Below are positions 1-12,420 of a DNA stretch of 64,000 bases, piece by piece. The position numbers and the translations under genes are program-made. The DNA lies in NCBI GenBank assembly GCA_963693085.1, contig OY856411.1, positions 114,568,767 through 114,632,766 of the forward strand. The letters run 5' to 3'. Within the stretch, counting starts at the first letter, position 1. Each line of letters starts with the position of its first letter. The DNA is from Alisma plantago-aquatica. Taxonomy: Eukaryota > Streptophyta > Magnoliopsida > Alismatales > Alismataceae. The notes beneath the pieces are model-generated. The model saw nothing but the letters and a program-made list of their open reading frames with translations. It was not told where the DNA came from and ran no database searches.

Positions 1-1209
1 GAGGTGGACCCAGATCTAGCCAGTTATACATGTATATTCATAGTGATAGTCATAGTCACTCTATAGTTGCATGAAATAAAAGCATCCAACAGTTATTTCA
101 AGCCATGAGGGGAACGTTGATAACATCCTCAAAAAACTAGTCGGGATAATCATAAGCGTAACCACATACCTGATTTGATGATTTCACAAGCATTAAGCAA
201 ATCCAACCAAGAAAGAAATCCAAGCAAGCAATTCAACATAATTCGTGAAAAGAATATGTACTCTATTTATTACACACTCTATCAAGAATCTACTTTATTG
301 ACTTGGATTTACTTTCTAATCCGAACTAAGGTTTCATTAATCTTCATTAGGGTTTCTTAGATCAATTTCTCAAACTTTATCCCTTTTAGGTCAACAAACC
401 CTAAAATACTCTTTTCTACTTATATGAACCTTAATTGCTCAAATTATTTATTTTAATAGTCTTTTATACCCAAATTGACTTAGGATCATCATATCTCTAT
501 TTATTCATGGATTTGAACAATTAAAACAATTAAAAGACATATTCACCTAAATTAGGGTTTTCAAGCTCATTAATGCATATTCATGCACAAAACCCTAAAT
601 TAAGCCAATTACATAGAAAGATCTTCTTTTTAGATTCTATCTTCAGTTTTATCAATAACAGGTTAATATTGTCTTGAATTATCCAATGAACAACATTAAA
701 TCCATCTATCATCAAATCTAAGGGTTTTTCATTAATTACATCCTTAAAGGTGATAATTTTATGTACTTTTCAAATTTCAATTATATTTATGCACATAATC
801 TCTAAATTAAACTAATTACATGCAAATTTCATCCTTTTCGATCTTAATGTACCTTTTTACAATTAACAAGTTAATATCAACTTTAATCGCTCATTAAACT
901 CTACCAATTACATTAATCATTTCAAAGTAGAGTTTCTTAATCTTTAATTCATTAAAGTTGATAACTTACACTACTTTTTGAATAGCATGCAAAATTAGGC
1001 TTCAAACATAATTTCTTTGTGTTCCTCTCGTTCTGAGGATCAATTTTCATATATTACTTGTCCTAATCGGAGTTTCCCATATTTAATTATGAATTTAGGA
1101 AGATTTCACTTACTTAGGCCAATCAGGATGCGCCACGTCGCCTTTCCCATGCAAAGCGGGTCGATATGGAAAATATAACCAATTTACAAATTTCCCCTAT
1201 GTAAGTTGG

Positions 1210-1600
1210 TTGTATCTTCATCCCCTAGAGGGCAGAACCGTCCAATGACCCGTAGGTCATCTTCCTCCCCACGACGGCGCACTGTGCCGCCCTAGCTGCA
1301 CCTTGTGTGGCCTCTCCTTCCTCTCCCGGACCTCGTCGGCCACTAGGGACGGTTCCTAGCCTTTGTCGCTCCCCCGCGCAGGTGGGGATACCTTTGATAT
1401 GGCCGCCACGACCAGTAACAGGCTCTACAAGCTTGCGACCCACATCCCTGCTGCAGCCGTGCTGCAGGTGTGCCGCTGGCGTTTGGGTGAAGCCTGACGT
1501 TCAAGGATGTTAGATGATCATCCACTCGTCCTCGGGGTACATCAGGCCTTCCTTGGGATGACTCCACATCTCTCTATTGCTCCAGAGAAGACACCACCTG
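1210..1600. other. GC-rich island inside the LTR repeat
   Basis: This stretch is visibly rich in C, G and CpG inside otherwise AT-rich DNA. Short overlapping open frames on both strands are explained by the composition and show no recognisable domain. A comparable island lies in the related solo LTR at about 53270-53720, so it belongs to the repeat family. Confidence 0.5.
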
Positions 1601-1687
1601 AGGTTTAGGGTTTTGGACATAAACGATGAGGAAGGAGAGAGAACATATGCTTGGAATTAACTTAAACTCGGCCAAGGGCTCTACCCC

Positions 1688-1694
1688 TTATATA
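1688..1694 (-). promoter_or_regulatory. TATA box of the minus-strand LTR repeat
   Basis: The plus strand reads ccccttatataggggag, which gives CCTATATAAGG on the minus strand. It lies upstream, on the minus strand, of the GC-rich stretch that would be the transcribed leader. It is a good TATA match in the right place for an LTR promoter. The start site itself is inferred. Confidence 0.4.
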
Positions 1695-2649
1695 GGGGAG
1701 AGTATCCTCGCCCTACAATGTTCATCCATGCATTAGCAATGCCCTTTCCTAAAAGGAATGTGATTCCTTCATTAAGAAGCTAGTTTCTCTCTCTCTCTCT
1801 CTCTTATTTCTTTAATATTCCTCCTTCTTTTGATATTAGGATTTCAAAAATTATATCTTTTATCTTCTTTGTACCTGCCTTTTAATTTATTGACATGAAA
1901 TTATATTCTCTTTTATTAGAAAATACTTCCTTTCTATCTATATCACAAAATCCATTAATAATGTATCACATTATCCTTTTATTTTGCAATTTTGGTATTT
2001 TCTCTTTCTTTCCTCTTTATTGGGAATCCTTGGATCCCAAGAAACTCTATTATTTTGAAATCCTTTTTATTGGATATTCATTATCCTTCTAGATGCATCT
2101 AAATGCATTATTTCTCATTATCATGTGTATTTCTTATTAAAATATCTCTTTTTGAGGACTTCTCTTTATTTCTCTTTTATTTTCCTCATTGGTATTCCTT
2201 TTATCATTAGGAATCCTTGGGATACGAAATTCCACCAAGGATAACCCAATTATACCTTTTTCCACTTATTTCCAATATTTTATCATTATTTTCAATTTCT
2301 TTCTTAATAAAGAAATACTTAATTGATCTTTTCTTTTCTTATTGCACTCTTTATGCAACTTTGGACTCCTTGGAACCCAAGGAACCCAAGAGGCACGAAA
2401 TCCCTCTTTGGATTTGCCTTCTAGAGGTTTCCATGTTTTTCTTTTCTCAAATATTCAATTACTCATTCACTAATTGAATTTTCTTATAATTTGGGCCCAA
2501 TAGCCAATAAAGCCCACATCACAAATATAAAGGCTATTGTAAACAAAATCCATTTATTCCAAATACATTATATCATTATTTTTTCAAATATCCATAATAT
2601 GAGAAATTACATTTCTCACCAAATGAATCCGAAAATTGGGGTTGTAACA

Positions 2650-3268
2650 TCTAGTTATGACAGCGGCAGACGGATCCATCCTAGTTCAATTGGTTAGGTC
2701 TACTTCATACTCGACCTACATAGACTCTTCCCACATCATCATTGGTACCAGTGCTTATCAGTGTTGCTTTGTTAACTAGCCCAGTTCAATGACTCACAAT
2801 GCTTCCTTGGCACAAAACGTTGGGAAACCACAAAAACCAAAAGTGGGTTCCCTGAGTTTGTCCAAGCAAGGTGGAAATTTTGGTATCTTCAATTTTTCCT
2901 AGATCAAGGTAATTCCTCAATTCCATCTTCCACCTTCTCGTGTACCGTTATCTAGTTTTCACTCAAACCGCAATATCTTTGCCATCATGCTCTTTTTTTT
3001 CTCTTCCTCTACCTTCAATATAGTCTTGTGAAGCAACTCAAACCAAGACCAAGGGTTGAGGGTGTTCAATGCTCTAAATATCCAAGTAGCTTGAAGCCAC
3101 ACTACCATCCATGGTGTGAGTTGTTGAAGGGGGATACAATCCCCTCAACATATTTTTCCCCTTTTGATCTCTATGTATTTGATATGTCTAACAAGGGTAG
3201 TCATGTCTTTTCCAAAAAATCTAGTAATGCATGTGGTTGCTATAAGCCCGGGCCAGATGGCCAATTCC
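2650..3268. other. Unassigned spacer
   Basis: No gene is recognised. tagttcaattgg (about 2682-2693) fits the pol III A-box pattern TRGYnnAnnnGG, but I see no convincing B box or tRNA fold. ttggtaccagtgc at about 2743 vaguely resembles an initiator-Met primer site. A plus-strand open frame of 112 codons at 3028-3366 has no recognisable domain and overlaps the LTR candidate that follows. Confidence 0.3.
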
Positions 3269-3431
3269 TGTTGGGAAAAGCCACTTTGGTTTTTATATGG
3301 ATAGTATCATATACATGGATTTATGGAATATTTTCATTGGTTGGTTGTTCTAAAATTCATAATTAATTATTTACATCTCATAAAAATTGAATAAGATATA
3401 TTTTGGAATCAAAAAATTATTCTTTATACAA
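3269..3431 (+). mobile_element. Candidate short LTR followed by initiator-Met PBS-like site
   Basis: The segment begins TGTTGGGAAAAG and ends TTTATACA, giving TG...CA ends typical of LTRs. It is followed at once by atggtatcaggttcagagcc, which resembles the initiator-Met PBS TGGTATCAGAGCC with a short insertion. A length of 163 bp would suit a small copia or TRIM-type LTR. I found no second LTR copy in the window, so this may be a truncated element or a chance match. Confidence 0.25.
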
Positions 3432-3652
3432 TGGTATCAGGTTCAGAGCCTAAACCTAATATTATAAATATATGATATTAAAGGATTTTCCTAATTGTCT
3501 AGAATTTATAAAATGCACATCTAGTACTCTATAAGTCTCATAAAATATATTTTGTATTATTAGGAAGACATAAAAACATGAGAATGCAATTTGATAAGTT
3601 TTAGAGTTTATGTAATTCATGTGATCTTAAGCCTAATATATGTATGCATGCA

Positions 3653-3656
3653 TATA

Positions 3657-3728
<72 letters not shown>
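3653..3728. repeat. (TA)n microsatellite
   Basis: A nearly pure run of TA dinucleotides with one TG interruption near its left end. The Tyr/Ile-rich open frame across it comes from the repeat. Confidence 0.95.
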
Positions 3729-3733
<5 letters not shown>

Positions 3734-5030
3734 TCGCCTAAGGTATGTTACAAACCTTTTTAACATGTTGAGAAATCACCCCTATTTTTTTTTCTCACTT
3801 GATCTGCTTGAAGACTCAAAGCCCTAACTTTATTTCTACATATATATATTTTAATATTGTTCTTGAACGATACCTTTGATTGTTTATCTATCATCAAAGA
3901 AATTGTTAGATCTTCTCTTATGGGTTCTTTGACCAGACTTGATATTGTGTGGATTATCTCACCCCTCTTATTATGAACTAAACTTTCTTTTCTATGCATC
4001 TTTTGGTGACTACTAGTATAATGTGACTTGTGTGATTTGTATGAATGTGTAGATTCCCACTCTTGATAATGCAAAGGTGATATTTCCTATAAGTGAAAAT
4101 ATTAGAGTAGATGTATATATGTTACTACTCATGCATATTCATGGTAGATGTTTTATTGTCTACCAATATCTTTATATTGTTCTAGTATTGTCACATGTAA
4201 AACACATGGATGCCTTTCTCATATTTGAAATCTTTTTATTTGAAGCTTGACTAAACTTAGTTCTTGCCTCCGCATTTTGTGCAAGTATAGTAGACTAAGT
4301 TTATTCAGAGTAGTATTACATGTGTACTACCATAATTTTTGAGTGCGTGTTTCAACCCTGAGTGCTCCTTTTTGTTCGTATTATATATATTGGGCTTGCC
4401 TTTATGCATAGGGTGCACCTTTTCACCCGACCTAGTTTTGTGGTTTTATATGTGTCAGACTTGCTTAAATTAAATTTGTCTGATTAATTTAACATTGAAT
4501 TCTTATGTCTATGTCATTGTGTTGTGATATTAATTATGGTAAGAAACTCTTTCTATTGATTATCTTCTATATGCTCTCTTTGATATCAAACACTTTGATT
4601 AAGTTTATCAATGTCCTTTTTCATAATATTGATCGATCCTTATTTATATGATCATACCAACATTTATGCTGGAAACATCTACTTTTTTATCTTTTGATGT
4701 ATGCTTCTAACCCCTTAGGTGAAGGACATGGTGGAGTTGACATGATGACCGAATGTGGATTGTGGAGCTGACTCTTGGGAGATAAACTTGGGATAGTTTG
4801 GATATTCCTCTCCCTAGTGAAAAAGTTGTTTCTTACATATAAATGCCAGAGGACATAACTATATATGCAATCTTGTAAATTGAATATAGTCTTGATATAT
4901 TATTCCATTGCTATTTCTTGTACACCATTATTTTAATAAATGAAAAAATACACCTATTCAAACATACTTGTTAGTTGTTTTGGATTAGATGGTTTATTTA
5001 GAAGTGGATCCCCTCTCGGGTCCCTCTGCT
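3729..5030. other. Unassigned AT-rich spacer
   Basis: No long sense frame, structural RNA or terminal repeat was recognised. It precedes the gag remains of the first Athila-like relic and could include that element's 5' LTR and leader. No tRNA-Asp-type primer site was found to support this. Confidence 0.3.
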
Positions 5031-5760
5031 TACAATATCCATGAGGTTTGCATGCAACACATCAATGGATTTATATAAGGTTGCAAAACATTGAATATTT
5101 ACATGATGAATGTAATTATGATCTTCCTCAAGCTACTTTCCTTCTCATTGGATGATAGGGTACACAAATGGTTCCTCAATTTAGAACCTAAGTACAGATA
5201 AATAGGGAAAGAGATGGTAAATAACATGTTCAAGCGGTGTTTTTCTCCTCAAAAGACCACACAATTGGTGGTTCAAATCTAGAATTTCAAGAAGGATTCA
5301 TACATGTCATACTTTAAGGCATTATAACATTACTAAGATATGTTGAGGAAGGTTCCTCATCATGACATTGATCTGTTCGACAAAGGGAAGATTTTTTATT
5401 ATGGGCTACAATAAGGAGAGTTTGCAACACTTGAAAACGTAGGTGGAAGGTTCTTCCTAAACAATAAGGCCAAAAGATGCCATGAAGTTTTGAATAACAT
5501 GGCCATAAACCAATAAAAAGACAATGGGAGGGACAACCTTGTGTCAGCTAAAAGTGTAGTGGAACAGAGATAAACAAAAATGCTAAAATCACAAAGGAGT
5601 TGGCTTAAAAAGCAACTGGATGGATAGCAATGCCACCTCATCTGGAGGTGATGAAGTAGAATATATGTATATGGAATAAAATAATCAAATAAGGAATGAT
5701 TACTCTTGGAGGATCAATCCAAATTTTCAAGGAAGGATCCTAACAACATCCAACAAGACA
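5031..5760 (+). pseudogene. gag: gag relic of Athila-like element 1
   Basis: Plus-strand translation, interrupted by stops, gives the capsid-type segment SLDDRVHKWFLNLEP and then PHHDIDLFDKGKIFYYGL. The latter aligns with PHHGIPKNQLIEIFYRGV in the gag of the complete element at 35360-46605. In an intact element this protein would form the virus-like particle. No clean start, zinc knuckle or continuous frame is visible. The identification rests on motif order and on resemblance to the better copy in the same window. Confidence 0.65.
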
Positions 5761-5970
5761 TGTACATGCAAGTGATTCCCATGTAGAAACAACCACAACC
5801 ACATAAGCCACCTCAGCAACATCAACAAGACCAACTAGAAAGAGGGCCAAGCTACCTATATAGGTTGCAAGACCTGTATGGAAAATACATGAAAAAAATG
5901 AAAGTTATTTGATTAGTTCCCCAAAGAAAATATAACCAAGCTTATCAAATTAGGAGACTTGAGCACAAAT

Positions 5971-6026
5971 ATAATAACTATCTACAAATATCACAAATAT
6001 AATAACTATCTACAAATATCACAAAT
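5971..6026. repeat. 28-bp tandem duplication
   Basis: Two identical adjacent copies of a 28-bp unit beginning ataataactatctacaaata. It lies between the gag and protease remains of relic 1, probably as a replication-slippage duplication. Confidence 0.9.
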
Positions 6027-6592
6027 CTAAAGAAGACAAATAGTCATTATTTTTAGGGTAACATATAGGCCATTCATAATAATCAAGAATCTAATTTCAT
6101 TACCTTATGTAATGGCGAGGTAGTTGAGAAGGTACAATCCATGGAAAAGGGAAGTAGACAACAAGTGAAGACACCATAGTGACACCCACAGAAGGAAAGT
6201 AGTCTGAGAATACACATCCTACACAAACAAAAGAGCAAGTAATAGTGGATGAGGACAACACTAAAGATAGATTTGGGGGAGGCAAAACCCCTAAGGGAAC
6301 ATATATCCCAACACACCATAGAAAATTTGTGGTTCCAATGTCATATATTGATATTTGAAAGACAATCAAGGTAAATAAACAATTCTATAAGTTTCTTGAT
6401 ATTTTTAGGAAGTTGCATATCAATATACTGTTAGTGGATGCATATAACAAATTCATTCCTACCACATATTCCTCAAGGGTATAATAAAAAAGGGGGAAGA
6501 TTATGATGTTGTGGTAGTCATGAAAAAGTCAGTGCACTAATATGAAGGAAGCTTCTATAAAAGAGATAGGATCCAAGATGCTTTAATATTCC

Positions 6593-6898
6593 ATGATATA
6601 TAGGGAGGATAAAGTTGGGGATTCTCTATGTGACTCAGGGGTAAGCATTAATTTAATGCATTTGACTACATTTTTGATTTTGGGATTGAAGGAGACCAAA
6701 AGGAGTAGCATGACCATTCAACTAGTTGATAAGTCAATTGTTAGACCACTGGATATCTATGAAGATGTCTTAGTAAAAATGGACAGATTTATCTTCCCAG
6801 CAGATTTTGTGGTATTGGAGATGCAACAAGATTATGGATCAAATGATTATTGGGTAGACCATTTTAGGCCACTGGGATCTCATTATGAGGTTGGATGA
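6593..6898 (+). pseudogene. Aspartic protease relic of Athila-like element 1
   Basis: A plus-strand frame of about 100 codons contains CDSGVSINLM, matching the retroviral-type active-site loop (D-S/T/L-G-A/V-S-I-N-L-M). It is followed by TIQLVDKSIVRPLDIYEDV, the typical Athila protease continuation of substrate-site strand and IEDV turn. The same order is seen at 41897-42330 in the complete element and at 57370-57720 in relic 3. In a working element it would cleave the Gag-Pol polyprotein. The frame ends at a stop before the RT region. Confidence 0.75.
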
Positions 6899-7599
6899 GG
6901 ATGCTCATTCTTGGTTTAGAGGAGAATGTATGAAATCAAAATTCTAGGATAACAAAAGGAAGTATTGGATCTTAATGTTTCTCTATTGAGCATAATGATT
7001 GAACAATTTTCTTTCTTTTAGGAAAACCAGTTCTGGATGTGGGTTACATCGTGACCCAAGTTGATAAATGATCCTTTGAGGTGAGGTTATGAACCAAGTA
7101 TAATAGGTATCTATTTTTAGAGCTCTTAAGTATCCGAAAGAGATTCTAGACAAATTTTCTTCCCTCGAAGTCACCCAAGAATTTGTGTTAACCATCACTC
7201 AGTCATATTTTCAGTTGGCACTGGAGACATGCATCATGAAATTGAAATAGGATTAGACTAGCTACATTTTCATGGAGGAATGTGCTTTATTTCTATAAGA
7301 CTTACCCTTGTATTACACAAGACATTTTAATGACTTGGCACCTAAGAACCATTAGTTCCTTCCCTTGATTATCCTCTTGAACAGGAATTGAGGCCACTGT
7401 CGCCACATCTGAAGTGTGTATTTCTTTCATAAGAGGAGAAGATTCATGTGATTAATTCTTCATCCTTGAGTATTCTAGAGGAAGATCAACTGATGATAGT
7501 ATTGAAGAACCACTGAACTACATTTGGGTGGTCTATAGTAGATATAGAATAAGTCTCTTCAAACTTGCATCACAATAAAATTCACATGAAGGAGGGAGT

Positions 7600-8345
7600 A
7601 AATGTTGTGGCACAACCATAGAGGAGGCTAAACCCCATCATGATAGAGATTGTCAAAAGGGTGGTAGTTGAACTCTTATTTGGATGTATTATTTTTTCTA
7701 TGTCCGACTCTAAGTGGTTGAGCCCTCCATAGGTAGTACATTAGAAGTGGGGAATAAAAATGACCAAGAATTTTGTGAATGAACTAGTTTCAACTAGATG
7801 GGTAATAGGGTAGCGGGTTTGTATATGTTATGACTTCCTTAACACTATGATTTTGAAGGACCATTTCCTGTACTATTTACTAACCAAATTTTGGAGTGAC
7901 ACACATTTTTCTTTCTTGATGGGTAATTAGGATGTAGACAAATTTCTATCAAAACTGAGAACCAAAAAAAAATTCTACCTTCACTTGTCCGTATGATACA
8001 TTTTCTTACCATAGGATGCCCTTTGGCCTCTGTAATACCCCAACCACAATCCAAAGGTGTATATTTACCATTTTTCTGATATGGTAGAGAAATTCTTAGA
8101 TATTTTTATGGATGAGTTTTTGATAGATAGAGAACCATTTGAAGACTAAGTGGTCTGCATAAGATTTTGCATTGGTGTGAGGACACACACCTAGTGTAGA
8201 ATTGGAAAAAGTGTCATATATCGGTGAATGAAGGTATTATTTTAGGACACATCATGTATGGTAAGGGTATCAAAGTAGATCTTGTAAAAATAGAAGTAAT
8301 ATCCATACTACCTCCACACTCATAGTGAAGGAAAGGAGATTTTTG
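7600..8345 (+). pseudogene. Reverse transcriptase relic of Athila-like element 1
   Basis: The plus strand carries an RT start resembling RRLNPIMIEIVKRVVVELL, aligned with KLNPNMKEVVRGEVIKLL in the complete element. Further on comes a degenerate catalytic-loop region (DIFMDEFLIDREPFED) and then NEGIILGHIMYGKGIKVDL, matching the thumb segment. The catalytic Asp pair is altered: MDE stands where MDD is expected. Stops and frameshifts occur throughout, so no active enzyme is possible. Confidence 0.75.
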
Positions 8346-8489
8346 GGGCACACCAGGTTCTATTAACATTTCATTAAGGATTTATCAAAGATCACTCAAC
8401 CTCTTCCAAAATATCTAGATATAGATGTAGAGTTTAATTTTACAATCAATGCTTGAATACATTCAATGACACAAAGGAAAATTTATTTT

Positions 8490-8940
8490 TTGCACTTTTT
8501 AGTGGTGGCTCTAGATTGGAGCCACCCATTTGAGATCATTTGTATGCCTCAGACAATGCAACCAGAGCTGTTTTGGGTCAATGGAAGGATGAATTGCTAT
8601 TTTTGATTTACTACACCTCACACACTTGGAATTACATCTAATTGAACTAACCTACAACTAAAAAGGAATTATTAGATGTAAGTTTTAACATTCGATTAAT
8701 ATTGAGAATATATGATTGAACAAAAGTCAAAACGTGGATGGACCATGCTACTATTAAATACATGTTCTATAATCAAGAGGTGAAACTTGGGCTCATATGA
8801 TGTATCTTTTTTGTAGGAGTTTGACATAGAGGTCAGGGATAATACTGTGGCTGAAAATGTAGTGGTTGTTCATCTCTCTCACCTAGAGAGGGTGGATGAG
8901 AAGGGGCTAGATATTCTGATCCGGGAAATTTTCTTCTGAT
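8490..8940 (+). pseudogene. RNase H and linker relic of Athila-like element 1
   Basis: The translation contains ALDWSHPFEI, the segment that precedes the RNase H domain in gypsy elements. After a poorly conserved stretch comes EFDIEVRDNTVAENVVVVHL, which aligns with [20 protein letters not shown] of the complete element, the tether between RNase H and integrase. Stops interrupt both. The RNase H catalytic acidic residues cannot be followed confidently. Confidence 0.6.
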
Positions 8941-9099
8941 GAGATACTATTGGATATAAAGACAAACAACCCTTGGTATGCCAATATTCTCAATTACCTA
9001 TCTTGTGGGACAATTCTGGGGGTGTGGAGTTATTAGAGAAAAACTATATTTTATACTCTTTGTGATATCATATTTTGAGATGATACTATTTTGTGGAAG

Positions 9100-10090
9100 T
9101 AGTTTAAAGATGGCATCTTAAGGAGTTGTGTACATGAATGCAAGCTAGATGTCATCTTGGTCCGTTTTCACTCTTTCCCACTGAAAGATACCACATGGCT
9201 CTAGGACTATGGCCAAGCTGCTAGAACATGATTTTATCGACCATCTTTATCAAAGATGCATACAATTTTGTGTAGAGGTGCGATGCATGTCACACAACAT
9301 GCAATATTTCAAAAAGATAAGAAATTCCTTTAAAGATTTACTAGGAGGTAGAGGTGTTTGACTTGTGGGGCACATATTTTTTGGTGCCTTTTGCCTCTTC
9401 AAATTCAAGTATGCATATGTTTCAAGCAGTTGACTATGTTCCAATGTGGGTGGAAGTCATTCCAACCCAAAGTAAAGGTGTAGATGCTATGTGTAAATTT
9501 GAAGACCATTTTTTTTGTAGGTTTGGGGTTCCCCGAATTATTATTAGTGATGGAAGGTCTCATTTCACCAAGCCCTGATTTGGGGCATTTTTTAGAAAAT
9601 ATGGGGTGACACATCGTGTTATACCCTATACCAACCCAAACATAATGATAGGTAGAAGTGTCAATCATGAAGTGAGGATGATATTAGAGAAGATAGTCTC
9701 CAATATGCGTATGAATTGGGGTATGAATGTTAATGATGTCCTATTTTCATATCGAACCACCTTTAAGAATAAAATTGGTACAAAATCCTACAGACTTGTT
9801 TATGGTAGGGAATGTCATCTCCCAATGCAACTAGACCACAAATCTATGTGGGTCTTAAAATGTTTAATTTTAACGAGGGCATGAAGAAATAATGGTGTTC
9901 AATAAGCTTGATGATATTTGTCTTGATTCATATGAGATTGTGAGGATGTATAATGAAAGAAATGAGTGTATCCATGATGTATGCTTTTTTTCTAAAAAGT
10001 TCCACTTGGTGCAGATGGTGATGCTTTTTAATTCTAGGATGAAGCTGCACCTGGTAAAACTTAGATCAATATTAAGTGGTCCATACTAAT
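9100..10090 (+). pseudogene. Integrase relic of Athila-like element 1
   Basis: The integrase core is well recognisable: FDLWGTYFLVPF, then WVEVIPTQSKGVDAM, then FGVPRIIISDGRSHFTKP, which retains the second catalytic Asp, then YGVTHRV. Near the third acidic position, VNHEVRMILEKI retains a Glu. A C-terminal part follows (FSYRTTFKNKIGTKSYRLVY and MLFNSRMKLHLVKL). Stops at about 9577 and 9882, plus further breaks, inactivate it. It aligns segment by segment with 38819-40200 on the opposite strand of the complete element. Confidence 0.8.
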
Positions 10091-11307
10091 TTTTTAAAGT
10101 TTGTCCACACAGAGCCATTGATGTGACTGATGGCCCCAATTTGTTTAAAACTAATGGCAACATATAGATACATTACTTTGAGGTCTGTGAGAATTATGAG
10201 CTCAAATTGTTGATGGTTATTGATTGATCTTCTATGAGACAAGCTTACTATGTTTAATAATGGTGCTAGCTAGAGGAAACCCAAACTTTATGATTTGTTA
10301 CTTAGGATTGGATGATATGTTTCTATAGTTAGTAATTATACTTTTCAATTTAGATTGTTTTGAAGAAATGATGAGGGTGCCTTGATGTGTTCATTTAGTG
10401 TGCAAGAAACTGGCTGAGTGAGTCTAACCAACAACATGTCTGCAACATCAATCGTAGGCATTGTTTTCACATAGATTCACAATAAAATGTTGGTGGCACT
10501 AACCACCCAGTGGGTAACACCAAAACCTTATCAATTAGTCACTATATTCTATAAAACACTATAGGGAAATTCTGGTAGCACCAAGAGGGGGAATCAATGG
10601 CACTGACTACTTCATTGGACTTGCATCCATTCAAGCAATGCCATATTTTATCACTAAAATAAGGATAAATATCACCAAAACACATAGTTGAAGTTACCAT
10701 TGACAACATTGACTTCAATTTGATACTGTGAAGCTTAGATTTGGTGACAGTTACATATGTCGAATAATAATAACAAACTGTATCTATAGCTCAGTACCAC
10801 AAACAACCATGTTGGTGGCACCAACCTCATGGATGTAAAAGTTACAAGAAAAAGTGAGTATGACCAAGAGGTGCCTCGATAACACTGAGAGGATTGTGAA
10901 GAATTTAATTCAAGTGCCTATTTTCAACTTGTTAACACCAATCGTCACCATCCATGGAACCAATTCAACCTCATTTTGATAAGAAAACTTCCACATTTTT
11001 TATGGATCCACCAACCTGGGCACATAGTGCAATCTTTGGATGTTGACCCAATGGTTATAAGCATGTACATAAAATATAAAAATCATGTGCATCTTTCCTT
11101 CCCATCATCATTGCCACTGATGGTATATCAGTATCACCAATTGTGTGTCAGTACCACTAACATTTGGAAATCCATGGGTCAGTACATCAAAGGTCCACAC
11201 AACTCAATATCAATAGTTCCAGTGATAGGCACGTAGATCCTATCTATGTCTATACATTGACTCTCCTAGTTAGTGGAACCAAGTCTTCTAAACGAGTGCA
11301 CAATTCA
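10091..11307. other. Unassigned segment rich in ggtrgcaccaa-like motifs
   Basis: Between about 10440 and 11300, short variants of ggtggcaccaa, ggtaccaac and cagtaccac recur many times (for example 10493, 10576, 10812, 11146). Similar text occurs at about 14960-15180. No protein domain is recognised. It follows the integrase of relic 1 and may be non-coding element sequence or an inserted LTR. Confidence 0.3.
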
Positions 11308-11317
11308 TATATAAATA
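11308..11317 (+). promoter_or_regulatory. Candidate LTR-type TATA box with downstream hairpin
   Basis: tatataaata is followed by agagtgggag at 11317-11326 and its perfect inverted copy ctcccactct at 11353-11362, with a small gttga-gga-tcaac hairpin in the loop. A TATA box followed by a structured leader is common in LTR promoters. No LTR boundaries were found, so the assignment is tentative. Confidence 0.3.
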
Positions 11318-11362
11318 GAGTGGGAGTTGAGGATCAACTTCACACTAATCCACTCCCACTCT

Positions 11363-12420
11363 AAGCACCTTCATGCAAAGACAACAAGAAAGCTGCATTG
11401 AGCATTATCAATAGATCTTCATAAATGGTCTTAATCGAGATCCATATCTGACATTCCTTTCTCTCTACCTCCTCTTGAATGGCAAGCAAGAAGCCATATA
11501 GAGAAGGAACCTCCTCTATGATGGTGCTTCATCATCTCATCCCAAACTAACACAAGTTTTTTATGGTAGCAATAATAACAAGAAAACATATGTAGAGCTA
11601 AAAATATTCCACTTGAATCAATGAGGTACATAGACCTTGCCTTGCTCACCACTGTTAGCTTCACTAATGAAATCCATGGGGTGTGCATGATCGAGGCATG
11701 GTGGGTGACCACCCTTTCTTTTTTTGTTTACCCACCTATCTAGACATTGTCCTTGAGCTCCTCTCTTCTTTTGAGGCATGCTACCTCTCTAGTCACCAAA
11801 GTGACTTGAAGTCGGGGTGGTTGATGTCCTGATTCTATAATAAAACACCACCTCTTCCTGAAGGACATCAATGGCATATATTGATGGCCCATGGGAGGTC
11901 AAAGATGTGACCCCATCAACTTCAACAATATTGTCCCTTGGAGATAGGATGACAAACTTGCAGAATGGATTCTACATCAATTGACATTTGTCATCCATCA
12001 TTCACATAGAGAACCCTTTTACCCATGTTCTTCATTGAATCCCTATGAAGACCATGTTTTGTAAGTCTATGCAAGGGCAATGAAAAGTGCAACATACAAA
12101 CTAGTACTTCCTATGGGAACTATTGATATTGGGAGAGGAGTACAACTTCCTCACCCACATCTGTAGGTGGCCTCAATGGGGAATATTCTCCAAATTTGTG
12201 GGCCTAAGATGGGCATATCCACCTCGACCTTTGGAGTCAACATCCACTATTAGCCAATAGCTTGGTAGACTTCAAGCATTTTGTGAACACCCAACTCATA
12301 TCCAAGCATAAAAGACGAGTGTAGACAATTTCAAAGTATGGTGATCATGTCCTCATTGACCCTAGTTTATGCTTTGTTGCAACACACACCTACACTATCA
12401 TCTACAAGCAGCCAAAGTTC
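11363..12420. other. Unassigned segment before the post-integrase remnant
   Basis: Short stop-interrupted frames occur on both strands. The plus strand includes readable stretches such as NFLTHICRWPQWGIFSKFVG near 12140, which I cannot assign. The segment is probably part of relic 1 or of something inserted in it. Confidence 0.25.

Larger units (their letters stand above)
1..2649 (-). mobile_element. LTR-type repeat, left part outside window
   Basis: This block resembles 52118-54595, the solo LTR annotated below. Both begin in similar text (gaggtggacccagatctagc here, gaggaccaggatctgagcta there), and both carry a GC-rich island followed by a long AT-rich stretch. Both end in a matching right boundary: ttggggttgtaaca at 2649 and caagtttgtaaca at 54595. 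On the minus strand it would start TGTTACA, as plant LTRs do. About 700 bp of the family's length would lie left of the window. No internal coding region is attached, so it may be a solo LTR or one LTR of an element outside the window. Confidence 0.6.

Noticed and set aside
2675..2760. Possible SINE head with A-box-like tagttcaattgg
   Set aside because: B-box match is poor and spacing too short; no tail or duplication.
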